Shown here piece after piece: positions 1 to 13,409 of a stretch of 64,000 bases of DNA. The DNA lies in the NCBI GenBank assembly GCA_026419785.1, contig JAODTK010005896.1, positions 378,570 through 442,569 of the forward strand. Direction: 5' to 3'. The first letter of the stretch is position 1; each line of letters opens with the position of its first letter. A program made the translations under genes and the position numbers. A model generated the notes under the pieces. The model searched no databases and was not told the origin of the DNA. It saw only the letters and a program-made list of their open reading frames with translations. Source of the stretch: Sclerodactyla briareus. Taxonomy: Eukaryota > Echinodermata > Holothuroidea > Dendrochirotida > Sclerodactylidae.

Positions 1-227
1 CAGATAGGGCCCCGCTATTTGTAACGTGCCGCCACCGTGACCATCAATCATCCCCCTCATCTGCCACGGAATTTTGGGAAGTCAGGTGACGCTATACTAT
101 CCAATGGAGGGGCAGCCACCTAACCTCCTATAGACGATGATTGCTTCAATACTACATGCCAGTATGAGCTGAATATAACCCAATTCCAACGTGTAATTGT
201 ATTCAAGCAGACATGAAACAATCCGAA

Positions 228-250
228 AAATAAATAAAATAGCATATATA

Positions 251-281
<31 letters not shown>

Positions 282-422
282 AGAAATAAATAAATAAAGA
301 ATAATTGAATAAATGAATAAAATCAATAACTAAATAACTAAATAAGAAATAAATAAATAATAAATAACTAAATAAATATACATGAATAAATGATAAATAA
401 CTGAAATAAATCAATAAATAAT
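228..422. repeat. (AAAT)n microsatellite
   Basis: About 195 bases of imperfect AAAT/AAATAAAT repeat interrupted by AGA, ACT and CAT variants. Long apparent ORFs on the minus strand here, rich in Phe, Ile, Tyr and Leu, are simply translations of the repeat. Confidence 0.95.
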
Positions 423-477
423 AGATCTTTATCTACTCAAGGTGTACTCAGTAGTCATACATTTTTCCATACTACCA

Positions 478-575
478 ACACACACACACACATACATTAT
501 ATATATTATATAATATATATATAATATATATAATATATATATCTATATATATATTAGTATATATATATTATCTAA
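478..575. repeat. (CA)n followed by (AT)n microsatellite
   Basis: A short CA run is followed directly by about 80 bases of alternating A and T, which is partly self-complementary. Confidence 0.9.
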
Positions 576-3500
576 TATGCTTAGGCAACGTAGCCTCCTC
601 CCGTTCTCTGATGAACTGTGTTTATACGTTATTGATGCGCTCAACCATAGATGATTAATAGCCAAGAAACAATACTGACCAGAAATATCATCACTTAACA
701 ATTAAATGAGAAAACAGGGCGGTTGTACCCCAGTGACTATACGCGGTTATAACGTATTTTGGACAGGTGATATGTGAGCAGCTGGAATCCATTTATTACA
801 CGACTGCTGCTGGCCATTGCTTGCACTCTTATCTGTCCACGATCAGTGAAAATCTGGCCTCTATATCAAAAACGTCGGAAACGAGGCTGATGATTCAGTG
901 CCCGGCAGAGTTACGGTAAATGGAATCAATTACTGTAGTATATTCATTAGTCTTAACTATTACAGTGTATTACATATGACTTTCATGGTAAATTAACTTT
1001 CAGGTGAAAAATGCAGGCTAGTCAACAAATCATAGCATCCCAAATCCATAGACACTTTCGTATCATGGGTGAAGCTGGCAGCGCTACCGTAGAACAGGGA
1101 GGTGCGGTCTTTTTTAGACCTAAATGAATTGGTTCAAAGCTGGAAATGGTAGAACGTTATTCTAATACTTCTAGGAATACTAATATTTAGTACGACTACT
1201 ACATTAGTACTACTATAGTGCTGCTCCAAATATAATAATAATAATAATATAAATAATACCTACATTGCAAATAACATGACTGAACCATTAGGGGTACAAG
1301 ATCTGAGATAAATCTCTTCGTTTGCTTCAGACGTGATAATTTTGGAAGAAAGTTAAGGTTGAATTAAAAGTCTTCTCTATTACAAGTAGAAGTTATACCT
1401 AGAAGCGTGACGGCCATTTGACCAAGTACCGTTAAGTAGTATGATGGAGAAAGTGAATGAACAAATGCCAAGAGGAAATAGAAAATTCCATCATTCCCAT
1501 TCTAGGCGTGTCAAACGGCTTTTCAAAGTTATAAAATAAAACCAGGAACACTTCTTCTTGCAATAATCGATCTAATCAAGTGTAAATCACACATTTTTAC
1601 TAAAGACCGTATGATTGGGACCAACAATATTTGCCTTAGCCTTAGGCAGCAATTTTAATATATGTTTAACAAGGTAATTAGGACCGTCACGGGGATTCTT
1701 CAACTTAGTTGGCTCTTGGCCAAGCTTGGAATAACATTATAATGCCCCGTGGGAGTAATAATCTTCACAGTCGTAACAAAGGGAGGCTGCTGTCTGTACA
1801 AGCTTCGTATACCTAGGAGGAATTTGTTTGTTTAGACATTGGCGGGATGTGTTAATTACTCGTAATGATGGTCCTGTGCTGGATTCACGAAGTTTCAATA
1901 GGCGGGTTGATTCACTAATTTGTGACGAACAACTGTCTACTGAGCTACTACGATGGTCTGAATTTCTATTATGGAAATGAGTGGACAACTTAGGCACTAC
2001 AATCGTGATCGTGATATTTGGTGCGATGCGCCACAAAGAACTATAAGCCCTATTCCTACATACAAAGGTGGGGCTGGAGATAGGATAGGAACGTCCTGAC
2101 TAATTGCGGTAGTTTCCGGTAAAGGCCTACAGGGGTGAAAAGGGAGGGAGGGGGGGGGGGTAACCTTATGGTGTGCAGCTGTAAGCTAGGGTCAGGAAGT
2201 TTGGATCGACACGATTACGGGGTTGATTTATGGGAGCTATAGAAATGTTAGAATATCGGCGGAGGGCCACCATCAGTTGACGAGTATAGCACACGCGAAA
2301 ACGTGGAAATAACTAGTGATCTCTCAGGTCCCCGAGAGGTCTCACCCGGCTCTCAAGGGCCTTGTTCAACTACAAATCCTCCATTCCGAATATCATATGA
2401 GTTGTGGCTTACTTGTGTATGGCTCTAAAACTAGCAAACACGGAACGAGCGGCCATCCTCCACCCGGACATATCAGTGTCATCATGTGCGATATTCGGGG
2501 AATTTAATGATCGAGTTATAAAAATTCATACGGAATTTTCAAATCAAGAGAAGTAGGCCTATGTTGAAGAAATTTAAATGTATGTGACAATACATGGAGT
2601 TGGACATTCACACGAGTGTGGGGGTGGGTGGCTTAGTGTGCTATATTGCGCCAAATTGCATCAGCAGCTACCTGGGAATGGCAAAACCGTTTCCCAGAAT
2701 ACTTCAAGTACGGGGGATAGACGCTAATCAAAGGTACGTACCACAGTTTGAGGCGGACCCCTTACTTCAGGGTGGCCCGGAATGCATAGGACAGACACCA
2801 GTTTTGGTGTGTATATTGACACCAGATGCCATCAACGACCAATTGATAAATGACAAAATTGACAAAAGTGACTGAGACCGGGTGAAGGCACGCATTTCCA
2901 GACGGAATAGGTGATTGGTGCAGATTATCTACGTGCATGTCAGCATGTGAGACCACTAAAATTTCGAAATATCCACAAACTGCCAGAGGCCCCACAGTTT
3001 TTGTTTATTGCCCCCCCAATGATTCACGCTCACCGCGGACAGGGTAGTTTTGTTGTTATTATGCCAACCTGACTCAATTGCAGGGCCATAGTTACGAATG
3101 TGGAATTCGACAATACGCCAGATTGAAAAAAACATTCATCTAAATAGGCCAATGACAGAACCAACAACCCGCAAACGTTTCGGCAAGGTGACCCAGCACA
3201 AACGGCACAAACGAAATGCGCACAGAACTAGATTTAATAAATTTCCCTTATATGGGGGGGGGGAGGCTTAATGCATTAGTACAATGGTCATGTAAACTAA
3301 TGCAATGCTAATTCTGCTATTGTCTGCAATGTGCCCCGTGACGTCATCAGAGTAACCGCGGACCTACCTAGTGAAAAAAGAAACTACATAGGATCTGATT
3401 AAAAACCGAAAATTTGGTCACGAGATATGGAAGGATAATTGTCATTATAGAAATTAAATAATAATTTATTGTTGTAAAGTCAATTGGCGACCATTGCATT

Positions 3501-6500
3501 CGTTACTCTGTGACGTCACAGTTACGGTTAAATCCATTAAGTCAAAATAAATAACTCAAACAAGCGCAGGGAACATGCCAGTACCGACAAATTTTGGTTG
3601 TGGGGCTGTGACACTGCTTCTTTTCAATTGTGCATAGTTAAGATTAGCTGTTGCATGACTTTTACTTAAACTCACTTTCCAAATATCATTAATATGTATT
3701 TCCATGCTGCCTAGGATGAAGAAACCACGCCGCTAAGCGACTTGCGAGGACAGACCACCTATCGTCGGATGTGGTGTTCCTGATTGTGGTCGGTGTCTCT
3801 GATGATCCACGTTCTGCATTCAGGCGCGTCGAAGCCTTCAACCAATCAGCGACTACCTTCCTCTCCCAGCCCAGATACTGAATGGGAAGAAACTAACGTA
3901 CAGAATAGTCACTTCACAGCTTAGCTGATTACAGCAGGATCCATCGGGCGGAGAACTCTCAAAACTCATGCAGTGTTTCCAACTGATCGTGAACCGCTGT
4001 TCTGCACGAGGCGATACCCTTTTTTTTATGTTCGAATTCAGTTGCAATACGATCCGGCGACGTGGGCCTGTATCTGTCGGCACCTCCGCGATGCGTCCTA
4101 GGAGAGATGTTTGATACTGGGTATTATACCAGAGACACACTCGTTAAAATCAGCAAATAACTTCTCCACTACCAGTTTCCCTGGAAGCAGCTGGGATTTT
4201 CCTTGCAATGGACAGCGGAACCTCTAACCTACACAAGTCGGCAGGTCTTCTGAGGTACCTCCCCTACCACGTCGATTGTCATATCACACGCGTCTATATC
4301 ACCTAGCGGACGCAATCAGACCGACGAACACCTAGAAAAAACACAAGGTTAACAACCCTCTAAGTTGGGCTCTTTTGCTTGATGGGTCCTCGTAGCTGCC
4401 CGTCCAAAGAGAGTTTTGGCCCAGAACCGTACTTTGGTAAAAGATTGGGACAGCAAAATTTTAAGGTCGACGAGTTGAGTGACATATGCACGAATATGAC
4501 TCCATGTAGTAGTCAGCTATCCCGTGAAGTGTAAGTTTTCGTTGGAGGGGTACAAGTTTTTTCTGGCCTTTGAGAATGCAGAATGTAACCAATACATTTA
4601 CCAGCATAGTCTCTGGAACTTGGCGTTGGCGAATGACGTAGTACCCGTCGTTGATATGGTCCAAAGAAGGCAGACTACTTGGCTGTAGCACCGCCTAACT
4701 CTTCTCTTCAACTATCTACGCCGGCGATTTCGATTCCCCCGAAGGCCTCGCGAGATATCTGAATTATCTTGACGGTGAATCAAAAGAAACTATTCAAGTA
4801 CTTCAAGTGGAAGTTTGTCGTACAATATCGACAACTGTACCCCAATTGGAGCTTTCATATTTTTGCAACAGCATCATTTTTTGAAGACGTCACTCAGTTA
4901 GACGTGCAGAGGGTTTTCAAATCAGACTGGTATGGCTCCTGTAGGAAAAAGCTTCAGGTTAAGGGTTTCGGTCATTTGAAGTGGAGTTATAGATACCTGG
5001 GAACCGTGGGAGAAGTGAAAGTAAGACCATGATACAAAAAACCAAACTCGCGCTCCCATATTTCTATGTCTCCATTTCTGGGGTGAATTGTGAACCTGGG
5101 GAAAACAAGGCTAGGCCTGAGTGTGAGAATGTAGTCCCAAAAGCTAAAGGCTATCGAAGATAAGTAATTCAGAATCGTAATGTTAAAATCACCAATTTGC
5201 GGAGAGAACTGGAAAAGAGAACATCGGGGCGCTTTGCCATACTCCGTGAGCAGTAGGCACTCAAGACCATCCCTTTTTCGAGACCATCCCAACACCTCAA
5301 AGAAAGTCTCTTACGAATCGGGAGAAAACATTTAATGGAAACAGGTGGTGAAGTTGGAAGGTATATAGATGAGCACGTCGGGGGGGCGAGAACTGCCGCC
5401 CCTCTTTCCCCCCGAGCGAGATGTGCTTGATAGAAAATCCTTTCCTCTGGACAATGGTTTTATTGTCAACTAGGCGCAGACCGAACCGTCTGGCAGATAA
5501 AGTTAAACACTTCTGAAGAGGAGGAGGAATGAAACCAAACTCTCTAACACTGCACAGAGAGCTCAGGAAGTTGGGATTGGGGGGATTAATTGGATTGAAA
5601 TAAAATCTAATCACATATGCAAACATAAATTGTAACTCGCCTAGCCAGTAGAAGCTTCAATCCACCTACCAAGTTTCAACCTTGATCGCATGTACGGTTT
5701 AGGAAGTATGATGACGTCTTTCTCCCCCCACCCCATGGAACAGAAAGAACGAACAAACTAACGCACGAAGACGAACGGACGGAGAGGGGAATGATGGACT
5801 TGTAGAGATGCTCTCCGCAGCTAAAATTCGGGCTGGAACGGTAACGATCAGGCCCAAAGAATGGGCGAAATCCCGGCGGATACTCGTGCAACTACGCAAT
5901 ATCTTAAATTCGAAGTGTCGTATATAATTGTCGCAAAATCCCACTAATCCCGAGTATGTAGTAGGTATATATCATTCAGGCGAATTCGTTCGGATACATC
6001 ATAAAGTCTTACACGACAATTGTTATTTTTGCTGGCAATTAGTTACGCGGTTCACTTCTGCTACTTACTTCACACACAAGGGCCTATTTCGTCCTCATCA
6101 TATTACAAATTCACTTTTTCGTTAGACCTGCGATTCAAATAAAAGTCGAGGACTAATCCAAGTGGATTGAATCCATCTTACTTTTGAATTGATGGTATGG
6201 TGATCTGTGAGATTTCGCACGCGAGATAATTATTCGTTACATTTTCGAACGAGAAAGCAATTCTGCGTAGTGATTCCCTTCCACATTGAACTATCAAGGC
6301 ACTCCTAATTTTCGACCAGCACGTTAAATTCTAAATTGTGTTGTCAATTGTTGAGTTGCAAGTAACCCTTTCCTTCCTTTAATCACTAAACAGTAAGTTG
6401 TATACGACTAACTAAAAATAGCCAATGGATGTGTGACAAGGAAAACATGATGAAAACGAGACAAATGCCGGTGTTGGGCAAAGAGGAAGGGCGAGGTGCA

Positions 6501-7840
6501 TGTCATCGGAGCCATGGTATACTATCACCGAAAAATAAACACTACTAACACCAGGTAACTCTGGTTCTCGTCAACGAATCATGGCGCCGTCCCTATAGTC
6601 CCCTACTATGTTTCCGATTTCCTGCTAGCTATAATTTGTATCTGTCGCTCACATTCAATCATGTTCAGTTTACGCGACAACATAGTGGTCACGGATCAGC
6701 AATAATGTTTAAATCTTTTTTAAGGATGTTATTCCAGTCATTGTTGAGAAGTTAAACTGCTAAGAGGGCAATCATCGCCGCTGCTCGTTACACACACGGG
6801 TCTAGAACCATTCATAACAAAATCTGAATAGTCGAACCATTTTTTCTTCTTTTATCAGTGAGAGTCATCTCCCTTAAGGGGACAAGGAATTAGATTGAAA
6901 AAGACGTTTATAAAACTGTATTACAGTTGCCAGATTCGGTCGGAATATACCAACCGACCCTACGACATGAATGCCAGAAGCCTTGGCCTAGGCTATAGAC
7001 TCTCCTTATGAGCGTTTTTCTTCGCGACTCATGGTAGGCCTACACATGCACTCATCCGGGCTTCCCCTCCAATCCCATCCACTCTCCACCTCCTCGCGAC
7101 CCATATCTCCTGATAAAGGTTACGTCAACATATTGTTTTGATATTTGTCTCCTACCTTGGACCACATGCACGTAACACACAGTATCCCATTCCACAATAC
7201 CGTTACAGGGGTTTTGTTAAAGGCAATAGTCATGCAAATGTGGACAGGACTTTTGGTACCTTCTATCTGTGACATTATGACAGCCAAAACCCCAAGACCG
7301 GATTTCAGCCGATTAGAGTGAACCGATAAGGCACGATCAGTGTTGACGGGGCATCGCAGGATCCCCCATTATACAAAGCCAATGTAAACTACAAAATCTC
7401 TGAGAATAATCTCATTCATTCCTCCTTTCTTCCCTCTTTTGTTATCATAGCACAGAGCAAATGCAGCTACACTGTCGGGAGTGTGTGGTCTATGGGCGGC
7501 CTTTGCACGTCCTCCCGTGATGTATAGTTTCCTCAATATCTCAAAGGTTAAATGGGAATATCTCAACAAAGCAACCTCCAATTTTGGGGTGTGATTTGTC
7601 TTCTTTTCACGGTTCTAGTTTGAAGAATTTTGTGAAATTCCCTGTCCTGTGAAACTGTTTAATACAGGTGTGGTTTCGCAATTTAAGGTCAGTCCATCAG
7701 ATTATACCCATTGTCTTGTCTTGTCTTGTCTTGTGCGTCTACTATGCAAACGCAATTAGTGGTTATCACCGACTGCATAGGGGGCATATGCACAAGTTTA
7801 ATAAAACGCCGTATGATGAACCATCGGATTGACTTTTGAT
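576..7840. other. No recognisable gene
   Basis: I read this 7.3-kb stretch on both strands and saw no protein I can name. The longest open frames (about 100 codons, for example on the minus strand at 1,737-2,036 and 5,297-5,626) show no motif, no repeat of amino-acid pattern and no convincing splice sites. It does hold an (ATA)n run near 1,227-1,248, poly(G) runs ending near 2,160 and 3,263, and a (TTGTC)n run at about 7,711-7,734. Confidence 0.6.
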
Positions 7841-9045
7841 GGGGGAATTCCACAGTATTTTTCTGTTGCGGACGGGACATTTTGCCAATGAAAACGTTGA
7901 TTACTTATAATTAGATCATTTGCATGGCTGAGAGATGTAGTTATTCAGAATCAGCTATCATGACATAACCATTAAAACATTTTCATTTCAGTAATGTAAC
8001 ATTAAGGTAGTTGCGGACGGACAGAGAAAAGGGGACATTGGACAGAGGAAGCAAATTTCAACGCAGTTACTCTTTAGACAGGTAAAATTAATGTTAAAGA
8101 AAAAAAAAATGATTGTTATGGGACGGGACATTAGCAAACGTCTTTGCGGACGGGACAAAATAGTTTCCTGGAGGCCCCCTTATCCAAATCAACAGCAATA
8201 ATGACTAACAGTCAATTAGATTAGAATGGGTTCCCAACGTCACCATGAATAATGTGATAAATAATCCCCCTCTTTCACAGCAGGTGCATTACTGTCAAAG
8301 TACAGTGCCATACACTGTCAATGGGAATGTCCCGTCCGCAACGTTGGAGAATGTCCCGTCCGCAACATTTTAACTATTTAACAACTCAGGCTTAATGAAG
8401 GTAACAGTAGAAAAACAGTGGCCCAGGAGGGTGTTTTATCGTAATTAGTGAATGGAAAATACTAGCAGTGCTGGAAAATATAGAGATGAATGATGAAACT
8501 TTCAAGTCTCATCATGTTTAAGGAATGATTTATGTGATAGTGGAGAGTAAATAAGGTACTGCAATGCACAGCTTCAATTAAAAAATGTCCCATCCGCAAC
8601 AAATGTCCCGTCCGCAACAGATATGATGAATTAATTAACAGGGTTAAATTAATGTAGTGGAATTAAGAAAAACACAGGGGAGTGTGGATTGGATCTAAGA
8701 AAGAGAACCTAAGAAGGACAAGAAAAATATGGACTAGTGATGAAGTTATTGGAAAAAAAAACGTTGAAATTTGTTGCGGACGGGACATTTAACTTTTGCT
8801 AAATAATTAGTACTTATTACTAGTCCTACAGATACATTGAGGTTGAATAATTAGGTATTGGATGACCTACTTGACTTGAGTTTTATACCATTCCCCTTCT
8901 GTTCCACTGTTTATTCTAGGAAATGTCCCGTCCGCAACGGTATTCCCAGGTTCGTTTACTTCGCGAGTTAATTAATTACCATGGAAGCATTTTTTTTTAG
9001 AAAATAAATTTGCCCATTCTTGTCCCGTTTACTGTGGAATGCCCC
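7841..9045. mobile_element. Candidate non-autonomous DNA transposon (TIR, AT target duplication)
   Basis: The left end reads GGGGGAATTCCACAGTA (7,841-7,857). The right end, reverse-complemented, reads GGGGCATTCCACAGTA (9,030-9,045), so the two ends are inverted repeats differing by one indel and one base. The dinucleotide AT flanks both sides (7,839-7,840 and 9,046-9,047), as expected for a 2-bp duplication. The 1.2-kb interior has no coding capacity but is studded with a 17-nt motif in both orientations. A 2-bp AT duplication is known for ISL2EU-type elements, but I could not see a transposase to prove the class. Seen directly: ends, flanks and motif copies. Inferred: that this is a transposon. 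Confidence 0.6.
7865..8938. repeat. Nine copies of a 17-nt motif, GTTGCGGACGGGACATT
   Basis: Copies in forward orientation start at 7,865, 8,010 (one base short), 8,144 (first base differs, tail degenerate) and 8,773. Copies in reverse orientation (AATGTCCCGTCCGCAAC) start at 8,326, 8,350, 8,584 (one mismatch), 8,602 and 8,922. A partial copy (GGGACGGGACATT) sits at about 8,120. Two of the reverse copies form close pairs (8,326/8,350 and 8,584/8,602). The intervening sequence is AT-rich and unrelated between copies, so this is a dispersed short motif and not a tandem array. Binding sites for a transposase or other protein would look like this. Confidence 0.9.
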
Positions 9046-9047
9046 AT

Positions 9048-10379
9048 AGATGGTTGTTAGAAACGGAGCGATGGTGGTTGAACACATTCAGACCATAGGG
9101 TGAAAAACCATCTGGCCCACAGGATATTCACAGCGAGTTCATCCAAAAGTTTCTGCACAACCTGTTTGGAGATATTCAAATCAGATATGGACACACACAG
9201 CGGGGGTGGGTTGAGACCGCCATCGGAATCCGAATCCTTTAGTGAATACGGAACAACAATTCATAGAGTAGTTCTGCTTTCCCAATAGCAGAGCTGACTG
9301 ATCAAGTTGTCCTGATGAGAGGTTGGGTGCTGCGACTGTAATTACGCTTAGATCAAAATAAACTTCCAGAAAGGCTTGGTAGTGTTAGTGTCAAGACTGC
9401 CGTGCAAATAATGTTCTGTCCTTGTGTATAATGGTGGTGAGTACTCACTCGAGTTTACGTCAGAATTAAGCCATTAGGTGCCTATCAGTTACGTCGGGTC
9501 ATCAGAAGAGTAGATGCCAATTGTGGCACCAGGAATCCTGGGCATCGTAACCATGTAGCAGTAGCCTATCTGGTATCATATCCTCCTTAATATCAGGGGC
9601 ATTTTCTCCCCAGAATCCATCAGGAACTGAATGTGGGGACTAAGTTGTTGGGCTCTGATTCTGATGCAATATATGGGGAACACCATACAACGACGAGTAC
9701 TCCGCATTTTCAGAGTTGACGAAATTATACACCACATTGAGTAGACAAAATAACCGCTGATATCCGCTCTCCCAAGATTATATCTCAGGTCCTTTCCCGA
9801 CATTACACAAGGCGATCGCCCCCAGTGTCTCGCCTGATTGCTCGATCAGTGGTTTCTTCTATCAGTTACCATGCAAAAAATGTCAAAGCATTCCATGTGT
9901 GGCGTTGCAGATTTGTAAGGACTGATTATGACCATGTCTACCACGTAGATGAGAGGAGTATATTAATTTGAAATACTCAAGATGTTTCATGGGAATCCAA
10001 AACTGGGAATTGCCTGAATGAAGCAAATAAAAAAAACCATCGAACAACCCCATGAACTCAAAGCATGTTCAATTATTTGGGCTTAAAAGGTAAACCATAC
10101 AATCAAGCTTCATGAAAATCGAACACGAAACAACGAACATTGGAGAAATCCTGTAACGAGAAAGTGAGGATACACCAAAAATACATGACAAATGATCACT
10201 AAGTCTCTTCCTGTACTTGGTTCATTTTCGCTGCAAACAGAACATTTTTCAGTACAGTATAAAGTCTGAAAACTATACTCCCTACTTGGTCATATTCATA
10301 TGTCACCAGTATGGGCACATAATCATCTGATAATAGTACACAAAAACATAATATGTCCGCTGGACCGCCAACAATACTA
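9048..10379. other. No recognisable gene
   Basis: About 1.3 kb with only short open frames and no repeats or motifs that I recognise. Confidence 0.6.
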
Positions 10380-10650
10380 ACAAGAAGATATCTTGTACGC
10401 AAGCTTCCGGCCATTTTCATTTAATATGCCAATTTATGCAAATGAGTATGTCTTTCGGGTCGAAAGGTGGATGCACATCGAACAAGCTTCACCGTTACAC
10501 CTCACAAAAGGTTTCAGTATGACGGCTTCACGTCATGAGATATCGAATCCCGCACATACGGACAGACAGACTGACAGGCAGACACACACACACCAAATTG
10601 ACCACTATGTATCTCCTTGAACGAAGTTCAGGCGAGGCAAAAACACTGGA
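10380..10650 (+). repeat. Dispersed repeat, GACAGACAGA/CA-rich family, copy 1
   Basis: The segment runs from a region matching 18,050 onwards (CGAAAGGTGGATGCACATCGA versus CGAAAGTGGGATACGCATCGA), through ACGGACAGACAGACTGACAG and a CA run, to CTCCTTGAACGAAGTTCAGG and GCGAGGCAA. The same order of blocks recurs at 18,050-18,525 and, in reverse, near 59,070-59,250. It is a non-coding dispersed repeat whose class I cannot name. Confidence 0.7.
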
Positions 10651-10869
10651 AGCAATACTGTTATAGTTTCCTACCCCTACAGTGTTTTCAGGACTCCTAC
10701 AGAACTTGAACGAAGCGGGCAAGACAAAAATCATTGGAATTTTGTTCCCATGAATATATTTAGAAATTATGTCGTTGTTTCTTTGTTTTTTTTCAGAATG
10801 GTAGACAAGCTTATTCTTTGTGGAGGGGGGGGGGGGGGGTTGAGCATTTGAGGAGGGTAGCTGTCCTGG

Positions 10870-11043
10870 GTTCGATTATAAGTGTCAGAAGTGTGCGAGG
10901 TTATCAGAGCTAGAAGAGAAGGATGGCGATGTTGGGGAGGTAGCAAACGGGACGTCCCGTAAGGCTACTGCTGATACGATTAATACGATTAATGCTGATA
11001 CGATTATGGCACTGTCCGTATCGTCTAGCATACGGATGTGTGT

Positions 11044-11098
<55 letters not shown>

Positions 11099-11570
11099 GT
11101 GCCATCAGATGACTGCGTGATATAGGGGGCCGGGGGGCAGACAGGGGAAGGGCGACAGACAGTAAGTGTGTGTTGATAGGCACTCAAGACCGTGAGTTCA
11201 GCAAGGCTAGTAAGACGAAGCGTACGCGTGTCTGTCTGGTGGGTGCTAGGGTGGAGGATACAGTCAGAGGGTGAATGGGTTGGGACGAATAATTTAAGGA
11301 AAGACAGTCAGGGGCGTCTAGCTTGAGATCCCGGTTCAGCGGTGTCCTACCCAGTTCGTCGAACGGTCGCGTTGCTGACGAGACGATAGAGGGTTTGAAC
11401 GCTTGGCTAAAGCGAGAGTGCACTCATGGGGGGGTTCATTTTGTTGATGTTTCGAGTTTTCGGGGTAGAAGGGAGTGTTTCGCTAGGGACGGTCTTCATC
11501 TGATCTGGGTCGGTGGTACAGTTTTGGGCAAGTTGGTGAACACTTGTGTCGAAGGGTTAGTGTTAAACTA
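10870..11570 (+). pseudogene. LINE ORF1 remnant, Cys pair plus SGNH-hydrolase-like domain
   Basis: The frame at 10,873 gives CQKCARLSELEEK, a CxxC pair followed by a Leu/Glu-rich, probably coiled-coil segment. After a (TG)n run (11,036-11,094) a frame gives TRVCLVGARVEDTV, and the one at 11,323-11,571 gives SGVLPSSSNGRVADETI, then a FARDGLHL motif. In CR1 and L2 ORF1 proteins this order marks an esterase (SGNH) domain, where the Asp and His of DGLH complete the catalytic site. The Gly-Asp-Ser block expected upstream is not visible. At least two frameshifts separate the blocks. ORF1 proteins bind element RNA, and the esterase may act on membranes (family knowledge). Confidence 0.75.
11036..11094. 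repeat. (TG)n microsatellite inside LINE ORF1
   Basis: About 59 bases of TG repeat with one TA interruption. It lies between the Cys-pair block and the SGNH block of the LINE ORF1, so it expanded within or inserted into former coding sequence. Confidence 0.95.
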
Positions 11571-11599
11571 GATGAGGGGGAGAGGGTCTCGGAGAGTAG

Positions 11600-12133
11600 A
11601 ACTGGCGTTTGTAATAGTCATAGGCCTATTGAGGATACCGGTAGTATTAATGATAGTCATATTAGGCGTTGCAATTTGTCATTTCTCTGTGCTAATGTTC
11701 AGAGTATCAAGAACAAGTCAATTGAACTCCAGAGTTTGGTGAGGAAAGAAAGCCGTGGTGGAAACCAGGACATTTCCACAGCTGAGGTTACTATTCGGGG
11801 TTATGTTGTCTATAGGCAGGATCGTACGGATACCACTCGTGGTATTTGGTGGTGGGGTATTGTTTTTGTTTGGTCCGTGTTCGATTTCCTAGTATTGAAG
11901 TCGAGAATATCAATGTTAGCTTTGTCAATTCTGTGTGGTGCAAAATTCCGTCCAATTCATCGGGTATTCCAGCAGCAGACAGTGTGGCGGTTGTGTCTCT
12001 GGTTTCTCTTAACAGTTCTGAGCAGATAACGACCTCCCCGTCATGCGCTCGAATTGATTTCTCTTCATCCACTCGGAGGTGCTTCTGTGACCGGAGGGTT
12101 GTTCGATCCTCTAAAAATTTGAAAAGATTTTAA
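11600..12133 (+). pseudogene. LINE endonuclease domain remnant
   Basis: The frame at 11,544-12,029 contains LSFLCANVQSIKNKSIELQ, which matches the N-terminal NARS-like motif of LINE apurinic endonucleases, then Gly-Tyr-Val-Val-Tyr-Arg-Gln-Asp-Arg, the conserved block near the catalytic Glu/Tyr. The usual ITET motif is replaced by STAEV, so the key acidic residue may be altered. A frameshift then moves the reading to 11,846-12,133 (PSIEVENINVSFVNSVWCKI), which continues the endonuclease fold. The enzyme would nick target DNA to prime reverse transcription. No intact version is encoded here. Confidence 0.75.
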
Positions 12134-12139
12134 AAGATG

Positions 12140-13400
12140 GCGACAGTGTCTCTGTATGTTCAACTCTCTCTCTATTTACAAAACTCAATCTGTATGATAG
12201 CGGAATCATGAAAATGATAATTGCAGTGTACAATGCGATTTAAAAATGATTAGAATGTAAAAATGATATCCACCCCCCCCCCCCCCCTTCGTGTGAACTA
12301 CACAATAGGGCAAAACCTAAATAACAAGACAACCTAAATAGCAACACACTCAAGGCAGCTCTACATTCTCTAATCATGACGTAATAACCTAACCTATGGG
12401 GCTAACTTTAATAGGGTGCAACCAGAACATAAGCAAGGTCTACAAACATACATGACACACTTACACTACCTAAGTATCTAGTAGTAACAGCAACTGAAAT
12501 GTTATCACATGTCGCAATTCCAAAATTGACTTACTGATCAATTAGGTAGACATGGCATGGTAGACCCATAACTCCATGAATAAACCCGATCAGCCTCAAC
12601 CATCAATCTGATGAAAATGCAACAGTAATAAACCACAACCAAATACATTAGCAAGCTAAATTCAACTGACTGAGAACATCAATGCCTGATTCGCATGACC
12701 CATGTCCCAAGCATATGTAGCCCCCCCCCCTCGCTACTACCCAGGTGCACATAGGCTGGCGGGTACCAAGGGACTACAACGCAACCATGCACAGCTTCAG
12801 CACACAGGAATACAAACACGTGATTGACATGGAATTACATCATCAATACTGTATTATCATTAAAAACATAGCACATAGGCCTAGCAGTAATACACAGGGA
12901 AAATATGGCTCAATTACCCAGGGCAAGGTTCCATATCGCGGCGCGGACGCGTTAGATTTGTCATCGCTTCGGGTGAAAACGCGGACATCACGGAGAAAGG
13001 ACCACTACAGAACGGAGACAGCTCTTAGACGACTTCAGCTTACATGCGACATCTTTACCGGCAACTGTGGACAAGGAGTATGGCAGCGACATACGGTCTC
13101 AGTCACTACATCTCATGTGGATTAATACAGGACGGGTCAGCTAGGCTATATAGGATAAGCCCACACATTACTGGATCCACCGGACACAGTCGGATTCAGA
13201 TCAGGTCATCCTTCACTCTGCTCTGGTTAGGCTCGACTGTAGCCTATCATGTGTTCCAACCACTGGCTTAGGCTCGTGTGATAACAGCAGACTAACACAG
13301 AAACAGTGCACATCGGTGAGAACATCCTCCCATTCCTCTAAGGGGTAAATCTCCGCTCAAACATCTTCTTGGGCTGACGGCGGGCCGCGAGGCCACCCCG
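12140..13400. other. Non-coding segment within the LINE
   Basis: About 1.26 kb between the endonuclease and the reverse transcriptase, where coding sequence would be expected. It contains poly(C) runs at 12,273-12,287 and 12,721-12,730 and no recognisable motif. It is probably a second insertion or a diverged replacement of the LINE. No clear target duplication was found. Confidence 0.5.
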
Positions 13401-13409
13401 GAGCCGTTT

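Noticed and set aside
97..414. 105-codon minus-strand ORF rich in Phe, Tyr, Ile and Leu
   Set aside because: It is a translation of the (AAAT)n microsatellite.
7865..8938. CRISPR-like array from the repeated 17-nt motif
   Set aside because: Copies occur in both orientations with irregular spacing (18-240 bases) in an animal genome. There is no array geometry and no cas gene.
10885..11187. 100-codon minus-strand ORF with a Thr-His repeat
   Set aside because: It is the antisense of the LINE ORF1 and its (TG)n run.
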